From Hyphomicrobiaceae bacterium UBA7697 (GTDB taxonomy: Bacteria > Pseudomonadota > Alphaproteobacteria > Rhizobiales > Methyloligellaceae): a stretch of DNA of 64,000 bases. A model generated the notes under the pieces. It did not search any database. It was not told the origin of the DNA and saw only the letters and a list, made by a program, of their open reading frames with translations. Made by a program: the position numbers and the translations under genes. Positions 1-8,262 of the stretch are shown one piece after another. The stretch covers positions 737,437-801,436 of the forward strand of contig DLGJ01000005.1 of the NCBI GenBank assembly GCA_002482645.1, in the 5' to 3' direction. Every line of letters begins with the position of its first letter. Position 1 is the first letter of the stretch.

Positions 1-1
1 G

Positions 2-502
2 ATCGGCGTGATCGCGGCCGGGTTCGGATTTCCCGGTCTCATGGAGAAGATCGGCGTCGAGCGCCGCGTCTATACGGCCGGTACGAGCAAGGACACGCTC
101 GATCCTTTCCTGCCGGAAAAGCCCGAAGACGTGAAGCGCATCAAGGAGATTCAGCTCGACGTCCACGAGGCCTTCATCGGCATGGTGAAGTCGCGGCGCG
201 GCGGCAAGCTGACCAAGCCGGACGACGAGTTGTTCACCGGCGCGTTCTGGTCCGGCAAGACGGCGCTCGAACTCGGCCTGATCGACGGGCTGTCGGATTT
301 GCGCACCAGGATGCGCGAGGTCTTCGGCGAGGATGTCCGGTTCAAGCTCGTTGCGCCCGCGACATCGTGGCTCCGCCGGGGAAAGAAGTCCGTTTCGGCG
401 GGCGTGAGTGGGTTGGACTTCGGCCAATGGCCGCAAGGCTTCGCCGCGGACGTCATTTCCGCGATCGAGGCCCGCGCGCTGTGGTCGCGTTTCGGATTGT
501 AA
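2..502 (+). CDS. S49 family peptidase (SppA/SohB-like), C-terminal part
   Basis: The frame is open from base 2, so the gene begins left of the window; 166 residues are visible. The segment IGVIAAGFGFPGLMEKIGV, followed by a long helical stretch and the LFTGAFWSGKTALELGLIDG block, is typical of the C-terminal half of S49 signal-peptide-peptidase-like serine proteases. These are membrane-associated and degrade cleaved signal peptides or other membrane peptides. The catalytic serine should lie just upstream of the window. TAA at 500-502 is followed after 4 bp by a small membrane-protein gene, so the two are probably co-transcribed. The family is clear; the SppA versus SohB subtype is not. Confidence 0.85.
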   Translation: MGVIAAGFGFPGLMEKIGVERRVYTAGTSKDTLDPFLPEKPEDVKRIKEIQLDVHEAFIGMVKSRRGGKLTKPDDELFTGAFWSGKTALELGLIDGLSDLRTRMREVFGEDVRFKLVAPATSWLRRGKKSVSAGVSGLDFGQWPQGFAADVISAIEARALWSRFGL

Positions 503-506
503 AACG

Positions 507-704
507 ATGCCTCAGCTTCTTCTCTTGGCGGCCATCGGCGCGGGCCTGCTTCTGGTCAGGCGGCATCTGAAGCGGGAGCGAGAACGGGTCCGCGCGGAGC
601 TGCGCAAGGCCGAGGAAGCCATGGAACGGCGGGATATCGAGAGCGCCGTGCCGCTGGAGCAGGACCCCGAAACCGGCATCTACCGCCCCAAGGAGACCCG
701 CTAG
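507..704 (+). CDS. Small single-pass membrane protein
   Basis: A 65-residue ORF starting MPQLLLLAAIGAGLLLV. The first 17 residues form one hydrophobic segment, followed by a highly charged helix (RRHLKRERERVRAELRKAEE) likely to be coiled, and a short C-terminal tail. The ATG lies 4 bp after the S49 peptidase stop, suggesting translational coupling. I do not recognise a named family. It could be an accessory membrane anchor for the peptidase, but that rests only on adjacency. A longer upstream frame from 408 overlaps the peptidase gene and is not needed. Confidence 0.6.
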   Translation: MPQLLLLAAIGAGLLLVRRHLKRERERVRAELRKAEEAMERRDIESAVPLEQDPETGIYRPKETR

Positions 705-812
705 GTCCGGAACCGGCCCTTTCCTGGTGGCAATGGCCGTCCTTCTATGGCTTCCATTGTCGGCCGCAACGAAATAGCGTGCGGCGGAAATCCCGCCCCT
801 GACGAATCGGAC

Positions 813-1742
813 ATGTCCAAGCCTTCGAAATCCACAAAAAGGTCCGCCGCGCCTTCGTTCCAGGATCTCATCCTGAAGCTACAGCGCTTTTGGGCCGATC
901 AGGGCTGCATCATTCTCCAGCCATATGACATGGAGATCGGCGCCGGCACGTTCCATCCCGCCACGACGCTGCGCTCGCTCGGTCCGAAGCATTGGCGCGC
1001 GGCCTATGTGCAGCCCTCGCGGCGCCCAAAGGACGGCCGCTATGGCGAGAACCCCAACCGGCTTCAGCACTATTACCAGTTCCAGGTCATCTTGAAGCCG
1101 TCGCCGGCGGATATTCAGGACCTCTATCTCGATAGTCTTTACGCCATCGGCATCGACCCGAAGAACCACGACATCCGCTTCGTCGAGGACGACTGGGAGA
1201 GCCCCACGCTCGGTGCCTGGGGGCTCGGCTGGGAAGTGTGGTGCGACGGCATGGAAGTCTCGCAGTTCACCTACTTCCAGCAGGTGGGCGGATTCGATTG
1301 CGACCCGGTCTCCGGCGAACTGACCTACGGCCTCGAGCGCCTGGCCATGTATGTGCAGGGCGTCGACAACGTCTACGACCTCAACTTCAACGGCGGGGAA
1401 GGCGACGCCAAAGTCACCTATGGAGATGTCTTCCACCAGGCCGAGCAGGAATATTCCCGGCACAATTTCGAGCATGCGAACACGGCGAAGCTGTTCGAGC
1501 ATTTCCGCGATGCGGAGGCCGAGTGCAAGGCGCTGCTGGAGGCGGGCGAGAACGGCGGGCGCCATTTGATGGTGCTGCCCGCCTACGATCAGGCCATCAA
1601 GGCCTCGCACATCTTCAATCTCTTGGATGCTCGCGGCGTGATCTCCGTGACGGAGCGTCAGGCCTATATCCTGCGCGTGCGCGATCTCGCCAAGGCGTGC
1701 TGCGCCGCGTGGCTCAAGACCGAGGCGGGCGGTGCGTCATGA
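813..1742 (+). CDS. glyQ: Glycyl-tRNA synthetase alpha subunit
   Basis: 309 residues. GlyQ pairs with GlyS (alpha2beta2) and performs glycine activation in the cytoplasm. The start of the family core is visible (SFQDLILKLQRFWADQGC), as are the conserved blocks GAGTFHPATTLR, QPSRRPKDGRYGENPNRLQ and GWEVWCDGMEVSQFTYFQQ. The ATG at 813 is preferred over an in-frame ATG at 747, because the family normally starts a few residues before the SFQDL block and the extra 22 residues look non-coding. The stop overlaps the ATG of the next gene (ATGA at 1739-1742), and glyS follows, so this is one operon. Confidence 0.97.
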   Translation: MSKPSKSTKRSAAPSFQDLILKLQRFWADQGCIILQPYDMEIGAGTFHPATTLRSLGPKHWRAAYVQPSRRPKDGRYGENPNRLQHYYQFQVILKPSPADIQDLYLDSLYAIGIDPKNHDIRFVEDDWESPTLGAWGLGWEVWCDGMEVSQFTYFQQVGGFDCDPVSGELTYGLERLAMYVQGVDNVYDLNFNGGEGDAKVTYGDVFHQAEQEYSRHNFEHANTAKLFEHFRDAEAECKALLEAGENGGRHLMVLPAYDQAIKASHIFNLLDARGVISVTERQAYILRVRDLAKACCAAWLKTEAGGAS

Positions 1743-2140
1743 GCCAAGCGAGGATCTTGCATCAAGCCCCCGTGTTGTTCGCGCGCGACCTGCCGAAGAC
1801 GATCGCCTATTGGGCCGACAAGGTCGGCTTCCGCACGCTCGGCGTGTGGGGCGAGCCGGCGGATTTCGCCATCGCCGCGCGCGATGGGGCCCATGTCATG
1901 TTGACCCAGGTGCCCGAAGCGCGGGACGCCGTTCCCCATTGGCACATCAAGGACAAGATGTGGAACGCTTATTTCTGGGTCGACGACGCGCGCGCCATGT
2001 ATGACGAGCTGACGGAACGGGGTGCACGGATCGACTACCACCTCGGCGAAAAGCCCTACGGCGTTCTCGAATTCGGAATCCAGGATCTTGACGACCAGGA
2101 CATCGGTTTCGGTCAAGACCTCGCGCGGAAAGGAGCCTAG
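1739..2140 (+). CDS. VOC-family (glyoxalase/bleomycin-resistance-like) protein
   Basis: 133 residues beginning MSQARILHQAPVLFARDLPK, with the beta-alpha-beta-beta-beta pattern of a single vicinal-oxygen-chelate domain: ARDLPKTIAYWADKVGFRT near the start and YGVLEFGIQDLDDQDIGFGQ at the end. VOC proteins include dioxygenases, glyoxalases and antibiotic-binding proteins; substrate cannot be read from this sequence. It overlaps glyQ by 4 bp and ends 6 bp before glyS, so it is embedded in the glycyl-tRNA synthetase operon. Any functional link to glycine charging would be speculation. Confidence 0.85.
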   Translation: MSQARILHQAPVLFARDLPKTIAYWADKVGFRTLGVWGEPADFAIAARDGAHVMLTQVPEARDAVPHWHIKDKMWNAYFWVDDARAMYDELTERGARIDYHLGEKPYGVLEFGIQDLDDQDIGFGQDLARKGA

Positions 2141-2146
2141 CGCGCG

Positions 2147-4348
2147 ATGGCTGAACTCTTGCTCGAGTTTTTCTCCGAGGAGATTCCGGCGCGGATGCAG
2201 ACGCGCGCGCAAGGAGACCTCGCGCGGCTTCTGGACGAGAAGCTGAAAGCGGCCGGTCTCGACTTCGAAGAGATCAAGACCTTCGCCACGCCGCGCCGGC
2301 TGACGGCCGTCGTGAACGGTCTGCCGAAACGCTCGCCGGACGTGCGCGAGGAACGCAAGGGCCCCCGGGTCGGCGCGCCGGACAAGGCCGTCGAGGGCTT
2401 TCTGAAGGCGGCCGGACTCGGTTCGCTGGACGAAGCGGAAATCCGCGAGGACAAGAAGGGCGATTTCTATGTCGCGCTGATCGAGAAGCCGGGGCGCGAC
2501 ACGGCCGATGTCATTGCCGAGATCGTGCCGGAGATCGTGCGCGCCTTCCCGTGGCCGAAGGCCATGCGCTGGGGCGCGGGCAAACTCCGCTGGGTGCGCC
2601 CGCTCCATTCGATCCTCTGCCTGCTCGACGGCAAGGTCGTCGCGTTCGGCATCGACGGGATCGAAAGCGGCAAGGTCACGCGCGGCCATCGCTTCATGGC
2701 GCCCAACGACTTCGCCGTGAAGGACTTCGCCGACTACCAGGCGAAACTCAAAAAAGCCTTCGTCATTCTCGACGGCGACGTGCGCGCCGCCACGATCCTG
2801 GACGCGGCACGCGCGCGTGCAAGCGAGCATGGTCTCGGGCTCGTCGAGGACGCAGGATTGCTGGCCGAGAACGCGGGGCTCACCGAGTGGCCCGTGCCGC
2901 TCATGGGAAGCTTCGACGAGGACTTCTTGAGCGTGCCGCCGGAAGTGCTCGCCACCTCCATGAAGGCGCATCAGAAGTGCTTCTCGGTGACGAAGGGCGA
3001 CGATCTCGCCAACCGCTTCGTGCTGGTTGCCAATCTCGAGGCCGAGGACGGCGGCACCGCGATCACTCAAGGCAATGAGCGGGTGATCGCGGCGCGGCTG
3101 TCCGACGCGAAGTTCTTCTTCGATCAGGACCGCAAGATCTCGCTCGAGGCTTGGGTGCCGAAGCTGAAGGAGATCACCTTCCACGAAAAGCTCGGCAGCC
3201 AATATGAGCGTGTGCAGCGCATCTGGCGTCTGGCGAAGGAACTCGCGCCAATCGTTGGCGCGGATGCCGAGGACGCGGAGCGCGCCGGCATTCTCTGCAA
3301 GGCCGATCTCGTCAGCGACATGGTTGGCGAATTCCCGGAGTTGCAGGGCGTCATGGGCCGCTATTACGCACTCGACCAGAAGGAGCGTCCGGCGGTCGCC
3401 AACGCCATTGCCGATCACTACAAGCCCGTCGGGCCTTCGGATGAAGTCCCGACCGCGCCTGTCTCCATTGCCCTGGCGCTGGCCGACAAGCTCGACACGC
3501 TGGTGGGCTTCTGGGCCATCGACGAGAAGCCGACCGGCTCGAAAGATCCGTATGCATTGCGCCGTGCGGCGCTCGGCGTCATCCGAATTATTTTGGAGAA
3601 CAACATTAGGTTGCAAATAACGGACTACTGTGCGGCAACGACTGCTCACGTGTTTGTCTCTCTGGGGGACCCTGAAAGAGCACGAGCAGTTCAGGCTGCC
3701 CAAATTCTAGAAACCAATAAATTGGTTCCGAAGGGATTCACGGATCGCGTCATCGACAAATTGACCGGAACCGATGCAGCGAAGAAGCTTAGCAATGAAA
3801 CGGTGGCAGTCTCGTGGGCAGCAGTCACGAGCCTCCTCGACTTCCTCGCCGACCGGCTCAAAGTCTATCTCCGCGACCAGGGTGCGCGGCACGATCTGGT
3901 GGACGCGGTGTTCGCGCTCGGTGGCGACGATCTCTTGATGATCGTGCGCCGTGTTGAAGCGCTGGGACGCTTTCTCGACACGGACGACGGCGCGAACTTG
4001 CTTGCAGGGACCAAGCGCGCGGCGAATATTCTTCGCATCGAAGAGAAGAAGGATAAGAAGGCATACGACGAGGCTCCCGATTCCAAGCTGCTCGAAGCGC
4101 CGGAGGAGAAGGCGCTGGCCAGGGCGGTCGATGAGGTCGAGACGGCTGCCGCCAAGGCCGTCGCGGACGAGGATTTCGAAGCGGCCATGGCCGCCATGGC
4201 CAAGCTCCGCGCGCCGGTCGATGCCTTCTTCGACGCGGTCACCGTCAATGCCGACGATCCCAAATTGCGCGAGAACCGCCTGCGGCTCCTGAACCGCATC
4301 CGCAGCACGACCAAGACCGTCGCCGATTTCTCCAAGATCGCGGGGTAG
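2147..4348 (+). CDS. glyS: Glycyl-tRNA synthetase beta subunit
   Basis: 733 residues, the tRNA-recognition subunit partnering GlyQ. Conserved blocks include MAELLLEFFSEEIPARMQ at the N terminus, RHHH-less HD-like segments in the middle (KADLVSDMVGEFPELQGVMG, YALRRAALGVIRIILEN) and the C-terminal anticodon-binding region ending with NRIRSTTKTVADFSKIAG. Oddity: about 3597-3835 (residues about 485-562) is clearly less GC-rich than the flanks (about 52% over 3601-3840 by hand count, against about 68% in 3481-3540). It uses codons such as TTA, ATA and CTA that are rare nearby and contains a small perfect palindrome at 3712-3727. The frame stays open through it. Confidence 0.96.
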   Translation: MAELLLEFFSEEIPARMQTRAQGDLARLLDEKLKAAGLDFEEIKTFATPRRLTAVVNGLPKRSPDVREERKGPRVGAPDKAVEGFLKAAGLGSLDEAEIREDKKGDFYVALIEKPGRDTADVIAEIVPEIVRAFPWPKAMRWGAGKLRWVRPLHSILCLLDGKVVAFGIDGIESGKVTRGHRFMAPNDFAVKDFADYQAKLKKAFVILDGDVRAATILDAARARASEHGLGLVEDAGLLAENAGLTEWPVPLMGSFDEDFLSVPPEVLATSMKAHQKCFSVTKGDDLANRFVLVANLEAEDGGTAITQGNERVIAARLSDAKFFFDQDRKISLEAWVPKLKEITFHEKLGSQYERVQRIWRLAKELAPIVGADAEDAERAGILCKADLVSDMVGEFPELQGVMGRYYALDQKERPAVANAIADHYKPVGPSDEVPTAPVSIALALADKLDTLVGFWAIDEKPTGSKDPYALRRAALGVIRIILENNIRLQITDYCAATTAHVFVSLGDPERARAVQAAQILETNKLVPKGFTDRVIDKLTGTDAAKKLSNETVAVSWAAVTSLLDFLADRLKVYLRDQGARHDLVDAVFALGGDDLLMIVRRVEALGRFLDTDDGANLLAGTKRAANILRIEEKKDKKAYDEAPDSKLLEAPEEKALARAVDEVETAAAKAVADEDFEAAMAAMAKLRAPVDAFFDAVTVNADDPKLRENRLRLLNRIRSTTKTVADFSKIAG
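3597..3838 (+). other. Low-GC in-frame segment inside glyS
   Basis: A stretch of about 240 bp whose GC content and codon choice differ from the rest of the gene, between the ALRRAALGVIRIILEN block and the LLDFLADRLKVYLRDQGARHDL block. It encodes a linker of about 75 residues. Inside it, AACCAAT at 3712-3718 and ATTGGTT at 3721-3727 form a perfect inverted repeat with a 2-bp spacer. It may be a recombined allele or an inserted peptide element; natural length variation of this linker among alphaproteobacterial GlyS proteins is the simpler alternative. Confidence 0.45.
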
Positions 4349-4356
4349 GGCCGATC

Positions 4357-4782
4357 ATGGCGCCTCATATCAGCTTGGTGACGCTCGGCGTTCGGGACGT
4401 CGCGGCTGCCACGGCATTTTACGAACGCTTGGGCTTCAAGAGATCGGGCGCCAGCCAAGAAGCGGTGACCTTTATTCACGCAGGCCCGGTCGCTCTCGGA
4501 CTATTCGGCCGCGATGCGCTTGAGAACGATGCAAAGGCGAGCAGTCTCTGGACCGGTAATGGCGGCATTGCGGTCGCCATGAATTGCGCGAGCGAAACGG
4601 AGGTCGATGCCATGATGGCGACCGCCAAGACTGCAGGAGCGAAAATCCTGAAGCCGGCCGAGAAGACATTCTGGGGTGGCTATAGCGGTTACTTCGCCGA
4701 TCCCGACGGGCATGCCTGGGAGGTCGCCTACAATCCGTTTTGGCCGCTCGCCGCGAACGGGCAGGTCGATCTGCCCGCGTGA
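4357..4782 (+). CDS. VOC-family protein
   Basis: 141 residues starting MAPHISLVTLGVRDVAAATAFYERLGF, a classic VOC N-terminal half, with GYSGYFADPDGHAWEVAYNP as the C-terminal half (the Asp-Pro-Asp-Gly-His turn and the metal-site Glu region). Close homologues are annotated as glyoxalase/bleomycin-resistance proteins; the substrate is unknown. It starts 8 bp after glyS, and its TGA overlaps the GTG start of the following gene, so it probably belongs to the glyQ-glyS transcript. It is not a close duplicate of the VOC gene at 1739. Confidence 0.88.
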   Translation: MAPHISLVTLGVRDVAAATAFYERLGFKRSGASQEAVTFIHAGPVALGLFGRDALENDAKASSLWTGNGGIAVAMNCASETEVDAMMATAKTAGAKILKPAEKTFWGGYSGYFADPDGHAWEVAYNPFWPLAANGQVDLPA

Positions 4783-5192
4783 GCGACCCCGGCCATATCT
4801 TCGTCTATGGCACGCTCCGCCAGGGTAGCAATCACCCCATGGCAAAGCGCCTCTCCGCTCAGGCCCGGCTTGTCGGCAAGGCGCACGCGCCGGGGCATCT
4901 CTACGACATGGGATGGTATCCCGCCGCGCTGTTCGACGACAATGCGGCGGCCCGAATCGTGGGCGATGTCTTCGCGCTGCCGCGTGGCGGCCGGCTCCTG
5001 GCGGAGATCGACGCCTACGAGGCCGGAGATCCGAATTACGAGCGCATCGCGCTCCAGCTGTCCGTGGCCGGGGCAGGGCGGATTGCCGCCTGGACCTACG
5101 GCGTGGCATCGCCGCCCAGCCCCCGGATCATTCCCGGCGGCGATTTTTTGGCGCATTGGAACGCGAAGACGCGGCGTCCCGTTCGGCTTTAG
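4779..5192 (+). CDS. Gamma-glutamylcyclotransferase-family protein
   Basis: 137 residues from a GTG start at 4779 that overlaps the upstream TGA (GTGA). The diagnostic substrate-loop motif VYGTLRQGSNHP is near the N terminus, followed by the small beta-barrel fold (GHLYDMGWYPAALF, the catalytic-acid region EIDAYEAGDPNYERI). GGCT/AIG2-like proteins cyclise gamma-glutamyl amines or peptides to 5-oxoproline. E in LLAEIDAYE is the likely general acid. The GTG start is chosen because the family begins immediately before the YGTL strand; a longer frame from 4740 would overlap the VOC gene further. Confidence 0.85.
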   Translation: MSDPGHIFVYGTLRQGSNHPMAKRLSAQARLVGKAHAPGHLYDMGWYPAALFDDNAAARIVGDVFALPRGGRLLAEIDAYEAGDPNYERIALQLSVAGAGRIAAWTYGVASPPSPRIIPGGDFLAHWNAKTRRPVRL

Positions 5193-5299
5193 GACGTCGC
5201 CTTGGACGTTCGGGATCTGGCGGTTTGTGCCTCATGCGTTCGCCGCGCTAAAAGAGGTGGCGCTGGGCAATCTGGGAATTGAAGGTGAGCGAGGCATCG

Positions 5300-7975
5300 A
5301 TGGCGGACCAAACGCCCAAATGGGTGTACAGCTTCGGCGGCGGTGCCGCCGACGGTTCCGCCGCGGACAAGGACCGCCTCGGCGGCAAGGGTGCCCATCT
5401 CGCCGAGATGTCGCGCATCGGGCTCAACGTTCCCGCAGGCTTCACCATCGCCACCGATGTTTGCGCGGCCTATTACGAGCAAGGCCGGAGTCTTCCCGAT
5501 GAGCTGAAGCCCATGGTGGACGAGGCTCTCGATAAGATGGCGGCGATCGCCGGCGCTCATTTCGGCGACGTGGAACATCCGTTGCTGGTCTCCGTCCGCT
5601 CCGGCGCGCGCGCCTCCATGCCGGGCATGATGGACACGGTTCTCAATCTCGGCCTCAACGACAAGACCGTCGAAGGTTTGGCCCGGCGGACCGGCGATCG
5701 CCGTTTCGCCTACGACACCTATCGCCGCTTCATTCAGATGTATGCGGACGTGGTGCTCGGGCTCGACCATGGCCTGTTCGAGGACATTCTCGAGAACTAC
5801 AAGGCATTGAAGGGGTTCGAGCTGGACCCGCAGCTTCAGGCGGAGAACTGGGTCGAGATCGTCGGCGCCTACAAGGCGCTGGTCGGGAAAGAATTCGGCA
5901 TGCCCTTCCCGCAGGATCTGCGGGAACAGCTTTGGGGCGCGATTTCCGCCGTGTTCGGGTCCTGGCAGAACGCCCGCGCCATCGCCTATCGGCGGCTGCA
6001 CGACATCCCGGACGGCTGGGGCACCGCCGTCACCGTTCAAACGATGGTGTTCGGCAACAAGGGCGACCAAAGCGCCACCGGGGTCGTGTTCACCCGCAAT
6101 CCCTCCACGGGCGAGAACGCCTTGTTCGGCGAGTATCTCTTGAACGCGCAAGGCGAGGACGTGGTCGCGGGTCTGCGCACGCCGCAGCCTCTGACGGAAA
6201 AGCAAAGCGCGGCGAACGGCAACGGAAAGGCGTCTCTCGAAGCGCTGATGCCCGAGGCGTTCGCCGAGCTGAAGGCATCCTGCGCGGCACTCGAAAGACA
6301 CTTCCGCGATCTTCAGGACATCGAGTTCACGATCGAGGAAGGCAAGCTCTTCATGCTGCAGACTCGATCCGGCAAGCGCTCGACCCAAGCGGCGCTGAAG
6401 ATCGCGGTCGACATGGCCGAGGAGGGCATTATCTCGAAGCAAGAGGCGGTCGCGAGCCTCGATCCGGCGCGGCTCGACCAGCTCCTGCACCCGACGCTCG
6501 ATCCGAACGCGGACATGACGGTGCTCGCGAAGGGGCTGCCGGCGGCGCCGGGCGCCGCTTCGGGCGAGATCGTGTTCGATGCGGACGAGGCGGTGCATAT
6601 GAAGGCGCAAGGCCACACCGTGATCCTCGCGCGTATCGAGACCTCGCCCGAGGACGTTCAGGGCATGCATGCCGCGGCCGGCGTCATCACCACGCGCGGC
6701 GGCATGACGAGCCACGCGGCCGTGGTGGCGCGCGGTATGGGACGTCCATGCGTGGCAGGCGCCGCCGCCGCGCACATCGATCTCGAACGGGAGACGCTGG
6801 AGGCCGGCGGTGCGGTCCTGCACAAGGGCGACATCGTCACGATCGACGGATCGTCCGGAAAGCTGATCAAGGGGCGCGTGACCATGCGCCAGCCCGATCT
6901 GTCGCCCGATTTCGCGACCTTGATGGAATGGGCCGACGGCTTCCGGCGCATGGACATCCGGGCCAATGCCGACACGCCCGCCGATGCGCGGCATGCACGC
7001 GATTTCGGCGCCGAGGGCATCGGTCTGTGCCGGACCGAGCATATGTTCTTCCAGGACAACCGCATCGTGGCCATGCGCGAGATGATCCTCGCCGAGACGA
7101 AGGAAAGCCGCCGCGCGGCGCTGGCCGAACTTCTTCCCGCGCAGCGCCAGGACTTCATCGAACTGTTCGAGATCATGGCGGGGCAGCCGGTGACGATCCG
7201 CCTGTTCGATCCGCCGCTCCACGAATTTCTGCCGAGCGAAGAGGATGCGATCGCCGACGTGGCCGAGGCCATGGGCGTTGGCGTCGCCCAACTGAAACGG
7301 CGCATCGCCGTCCTCAGCGAATTCAATCCCATGCTGGGTCAGCGGGGGGCGCGACTGCTCGTCACCTATCCGGAGATCGTGGACATGCAGGCCCGCGCGA
7401 TCTTCGAGGCGGCGATCGATGCCGGAGCGGAACTGCACGATCGTGTCCGGCCCGAGATCATGGTGCCGCTCGTCGCCACCAGGCGCGAACTCGATATCGT
7501 CAAGGAACGCATCCTAGTCACCGCGCGCGCGGTCGAGGAAGAGCGCGGGACGAGCCTCGCGTTTCAGGTCGGGTCCATGGTCGAACTGCCGCGCGCCTGT
7601 CTCATGGCCGGGGAGATCGCCGAATCGGCGGAGTTTTTCTCCTTTGGTACCAACGATCTAACCCAGACCACGTTCGGCCTCAGCCGCGACGATGCCGGGC
7701 GATTCCTAGGGGAGTACGCCGACAAGGGGATCATTAACCACGATCCGTTTATGACGCTCGACGCGGCGGTCGGCGAGCTCATGGAAATCGGCGTTGCGCG
7801 TGCCCGTGCGGTCCGTCCCGACCTCAAAATAGGCATTTGCGGCGAGCATGGCGGCGATCCGCAAACCATTGTGTTTTGTGAGAAAATCGGGCTCAGCTAC
7901 GTCTCCTGCTCGCCCTACCGGGTGCCCGTCGCGCGGCTGGCCGCAGCCCAGGCGGCGCTGAAAAGTCAGCAGTAA
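5300..7975 (+). CDS. ppdK: Pyruvate, phosphate dikinase
   Basis: 891 residues; interconverts pyruvate, ATP and Pi with PEP, AMP and PPi in the cytoplasm. The N-terminal ATP-grasp region opens WVYSFGGG and contains GGKGAHLAEMSRIGLNVPAG. The phosphohistidine swivel motif GGMTSHAAVVARGMG is near residue 470. The C-terminal PEP/pyruvate barrel has GIGLCRTEHMF, FGTNDLTQTTFGLSRDD and the catalytic Cys in GICGEHGGDP (near residue 847). All expected active-site parts are present. ATG at 5300 (MADQTPKW) is favoured over an in-frame TTG at 5279, with a GAAGGTGAG sequence about 10 bp upstream. No regulatory-protein gene is adjacent. Confidence 0.97.
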   Translation: MADQTPKWVYSFGGGAADGSAADKDRLGGKGAHLAEMSRIGLNVPAGFTIATDVCAAYYEQGRSLPDELKPMVDEALDKMAAIAGAHFGDVEHPLLVSVRSGARASMPGMMDTVLNLGLNDKTVEGLARRTGDRRFAYDTYRRFIQMYADVVLGLDHGLFEDILENYKALKGFELDPQLQAENWVEIVGAYKALVGKEFGMPFPQDLREQLWGAISAVFGSWQNARAIAYRRLHDIPDGWGTAVTVQTMVFGNKGDQSATGVVFTRNPSTGENALFGEYLLNAQGEDVVAGLRTPQPLTEKQSAANGNGKASLEALMPEAFAELKASCAALERHFRDLQDIEFTIEEGKLFMLQTRSGKRSTQAALKIAVDMAEEGIISKQEAVASLDPARLDQLLHPTLDPNADMTVLAKGLPAAPGAASGEIVFDADEAVHMKAQGHTVILARIETSPEDVQGMHAAAGVITTRGGMTSHAAVVARGMGRPCVAGAAAAHIDLERETLEAGGAVLHKGDIVTIDGSSGKLIKGRVTMRQPDLSPDFATLMEWADGFRRMDIRANADTPADARHARDFGAEGIGLCRTEHMFFQDNRIVAMREMILAETKESRRAALAELLPAQRQDFIELFEIMAGQPVTIRLFDPPLHEFLPSEEDAIADVAEAMGVGVAQLKRRIAVLSEFNPMLGQRGARLLVTYPEIVDMQARAIFEAAIDAGAELHDRVRPEIMVPLVATRRELDIVKERILVTARAVEEERGTSLAFQVGSMVELPRACLMAGEIAESAEFFSFGTNDLTQTTFGLSRDDAGRFLGEYADKGIINHDPFMTLDAAVGELMEIGVARARAVRPDLKIGICGEHGGDPQTIVFCEKIGLSYVSCSPYRVPVARLAAAQAALKSQQ

Positions 7976-8262
7976 CGGATCGTTAGCCAGTTCTCGCCGA
8001 AATAGTGGGGCGTTGCCGAAATGCACAGTTTGCTCTAAAATCTTGGGCACTCGCTAAGGCAAGTAACGGGATTCCGGACACGATCCGGCAGGGGGGCGAA
8101 GACAGGAAAGCTGTCGGTGCGCTTCCAGCCAACAGTCCGGGAAAATTTGGGGACGCTCCTGGAACGTGCGGTTCTGTCAGTACGTTTGCATGGAGTAAGA
8201 AGTTTCGGAGGCTTTCCAGGGGGGCACCTGGCAGGCCGGCCGTACGGGGACCTGGAGGGACA
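7976..8262 (+). other. Intergenic region between ppdK and the SleB-type gene
   Basis: About 287 bp without a convincing gene. An open frame runs in from 8005 to the cell-wall hydrolase but has no family similarity before MGRRSFRRM. A good Shine-Dalgarno sequence (GGAGGG) ends 3 bp before the ATG at 8263. I see no clear terminator after ppdK. Confidence 0.5.

Noticed and set aside
1664..3703. 679-residue open frame on the minus strand across glyS
   Set aside because: It is antisense to a clear glyS gene; long antisense frames arise in high-GC coding DNA and it has no family similarity.
5189..7438. 749-residue minus-strand open frame across ppdK
   Set aside because: Same reason: mirror of ppdK codons, Arg/His-rich product, no domains.
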